This document shows, one piece after another, positions 6,789 through 7,120 of a DNA stretch of 7,120 nt. The notes beneath the pieces are model-generated. The model was not told where the DNA came from. It saw nothing but the letters and a program-made list of their open reading frames with translations, and did not search any database. Each line of letters starts with the position of its first letter. Position 1 is the stretch's first letter. Both the position numbers and the translations under genes were made by a program. Location: contig JAAKFC010000081.1 of assembly GCA_011065225.1 (NCBI GenBank), positions 1 to 7,120 of the forward strand. Direction: 5' to 3'. This stretch comes from Chlamydiota bacterium. Its GTDB lineage: Bacteria > Chlamydiota > Chlamydiia > Chlamydiales > Rhabdochlamydiaceae.

Positions 6789-6937
6789 CAATGCCTTTTG
6801 AAAAACTGGATTTCTCGCTCGTGTTTTACAGCTTCTTTACGCGTGGCAAAGGTTCCCAGATTCCTCCGTTTGCCAGTTTTGGGATCTTTTTTACGAGAAT
6901 ACAGCCGGTACTCTCCCGAAGGGAGTTTTCTGATCAT
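6788..6937 (-). CDS. 49-aa basic conserved-looking small protein upstream of cyoA
   Basis: This short gene begins MIRKLPSGEYRLYSRKKD and ends QFFKRH, with a TGA stop. It has a strong ribosome binding site (GAGAGGAG, complement of 6941-6948) just before ATG 6935-6937, and its stop overlaps the cyoA ATG by one base. The protein is rich in Lys and Arg. The pattern suggests two or three beta strands (EYRLYSR, then RRNLGTF) followed by a charged helix (about 32-47). That resembles the small arm-type or AP2-like DNA-binding domains found at the N-terminus of phage integrases, but no integrase follows. I think I have seen similar stand-alone 49-aa hypothetical proteins in other bacteria, but I cannot verify this here. 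Function is unknown; nucleic-acid binding is inference. Its coupling to cyoA suggests it is expressed with the oxidase. Confidence 0.85.
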   Translation of the reverse strand: MIRKLPSGEYRLYSRKKDPKTGKRRNLGTFATRKEAVKHEREIQFFKRH

Positions 6938-6966
6938 TGGCTCCTCTCAACTTGAGTATTCACTTT

Positions 6967-6995
6967 TGTGTAACAAATTTTTTTTAGACTGTCAA
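6967..6995 (-). promoter_or_regulatory. Candidate sigma70-type promoter of the cyo operon
   Basis: On the minus strand a perfect -35 TTGACA (complement of 6990-6995) is followed, 17 bases later, by TACACA (complement of 6967-6972) as a poor -10. The spacer carries an A8 run. Transcription would begin near 6960, giving a leader of about 23 bases containing the ribosome binding site of the 49-aa ORF. The position fits well; the weak -10 would suit an activated or regulated promoter. Confidence 0.5.
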
Positions 6996-7006
6996 TGTAT
7001 ACAGAT

Positions 7007-7032
7007 CGTGATTCAAAAATCGATTTTTCACG
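7007..7032. repeat. AT-rich palindrome upstream of the cyo promoter
   Basis: AAAAATCGATTTTT (7015-7028) is a perfect 14-base palindrome. It is flanked by CGTGA (7007-7011) and TCACG (7028-7032), which form a further inverted pair with small asymmetric bulges. It sits just upstream of the candidate -35, where an activator or repressor site would be expected. It could also be a hairpin at the end of a transcript from beyond the window, but it has no clean T-tract outside the stem. Confidence 0.45.
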
Positions 7033-7044
7033 GCGTCGACTTAT

Positions 7045-7117
7045 CCTCAAATTTGTCACCTGCTCCTCACTCCGTGTCTATGAACACTGCAGCTCGTCGC
7101 AGTTGAAAAATTTGAGG
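7045..7117. repeat. Nested inverted repeats at the right edge
   Basis: CCTCAAATTT (7045-7054) and AAATTTGAGG (7108-7117) are perfect 10-base inverted copies 53 bases apart. Between them ACTGC (7086-7090) and GCAGT (7099-7103) form a second inverted pair. I see no supported gene here. The structure could be part of a regulatory region or the end of a neighbouring unit cut off by the window. Confidence 0.4.
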
Positions 7118-7120
7118 GCC

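Noticed and set aside
6789..6791. TTG as the cyoA start codon, one codon before the ATG
   Set aside because: ATG at 6786-6788 is better spaced from AAGG and forms the TGATG coupling with the upstream ORF.
2107..6937. The oxidase cluster as a cytochrome c oxidase or a novel electron-transport system
   Set aside because: Subunit II lacks CuA ligands, subunit III has the short quinol-oxidase form, and gene order and residues match cyoABCDE throughout.
6798..7106. Plus-strand 102-codon ORF across the 49-aa gene and the operon leader
   Set aside because: It is antisense to the well-supported 49-aa gene, crosses the promoter and palindromes, and its translation has no recognisable features.
7067..7120. 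Minus-strand open frame at the right edge ending in TGA at 7067-7069
   Set aside because: Only 17 codons are visible, it overlaps inverted repeats, and the translation is not recognisable; chance is sufficient.

Overview
The window is a compact bacterial segment of moderate G+C (by eye low to mid 40s %). It holds a complete cytochrome bo3-type quinol oxidase operon (cyoABCDE, minus strand), preceded by a 49-codon gene that overlaps cyoA, plus two RNA-metabolism genes: a small glycine-tailed RRM protein and a DEAD-box RNA helicase. The proteins are clearly bacterial and the oxidase is of the E. coli Cyo type. That fits an aerobic or microaerobic Gram-negative bacterium that makes heme O. A gammaproteobacterium of the Legionella/Coxiella kind or an environmental chlamydia would both be plausible, but the sequence does not let me decide.

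Layout from the left. Positions 1-61 are probably the last codons of an unidentified plus-strand gene. A strong hairpin at 110-148, with a T-tract on each strand, separates it from the convergent RRM gene (170-490, minus, GTG start). A 363-base gap (491-853) lies between the RRM gene and the divergent helicase gene (854-2110, plus). The helicase and cyoE (2107-2991, minus) converge so tightly that their stop codons share one CTAG. The operon then reads leftward from about 6960: 49-aa ORF (6788-6937), cyoA (5928-6788), cyoB (3936-5888), cyoC (3325-3939), cyoD (2999-3328), cyoE. Four of its five junctions are overlaps or gaps of 7 bases or less. Only cyoA-cyoB has a real gap (39 bases). A candidate promoter with a perfect TTGACA lies at 6967-6995, and further upstream (7007-7117) there are several inverted repeats.

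Function. CyoB, A, C and D form the inner-membrane proton-pumping quinol oxidase that reduces O2 to water. CyoE converts heme B to the heme O needed at its active site. The 49-aa protein is basic and looks like a small strand-strand-helix nucleic-acid-binding fold; its role is unknown. The RRM protein and helicase are plausible partners in RNA remodelling, perhaps under cold or other stress, but this rests only on their families and adjacency.

I found no mobile element, CRISPR array, tRNA or rRNA, and no clearly new multi-gene system. The points most worth following up are the 49-aa ORF coupled to cyoA, a lysine at a quinone-site arginine position in CyoB, the absence of a lipobox in CyoA, and the shared helicase/cyoE 3' end with a possible terminator inside the helicase tail.
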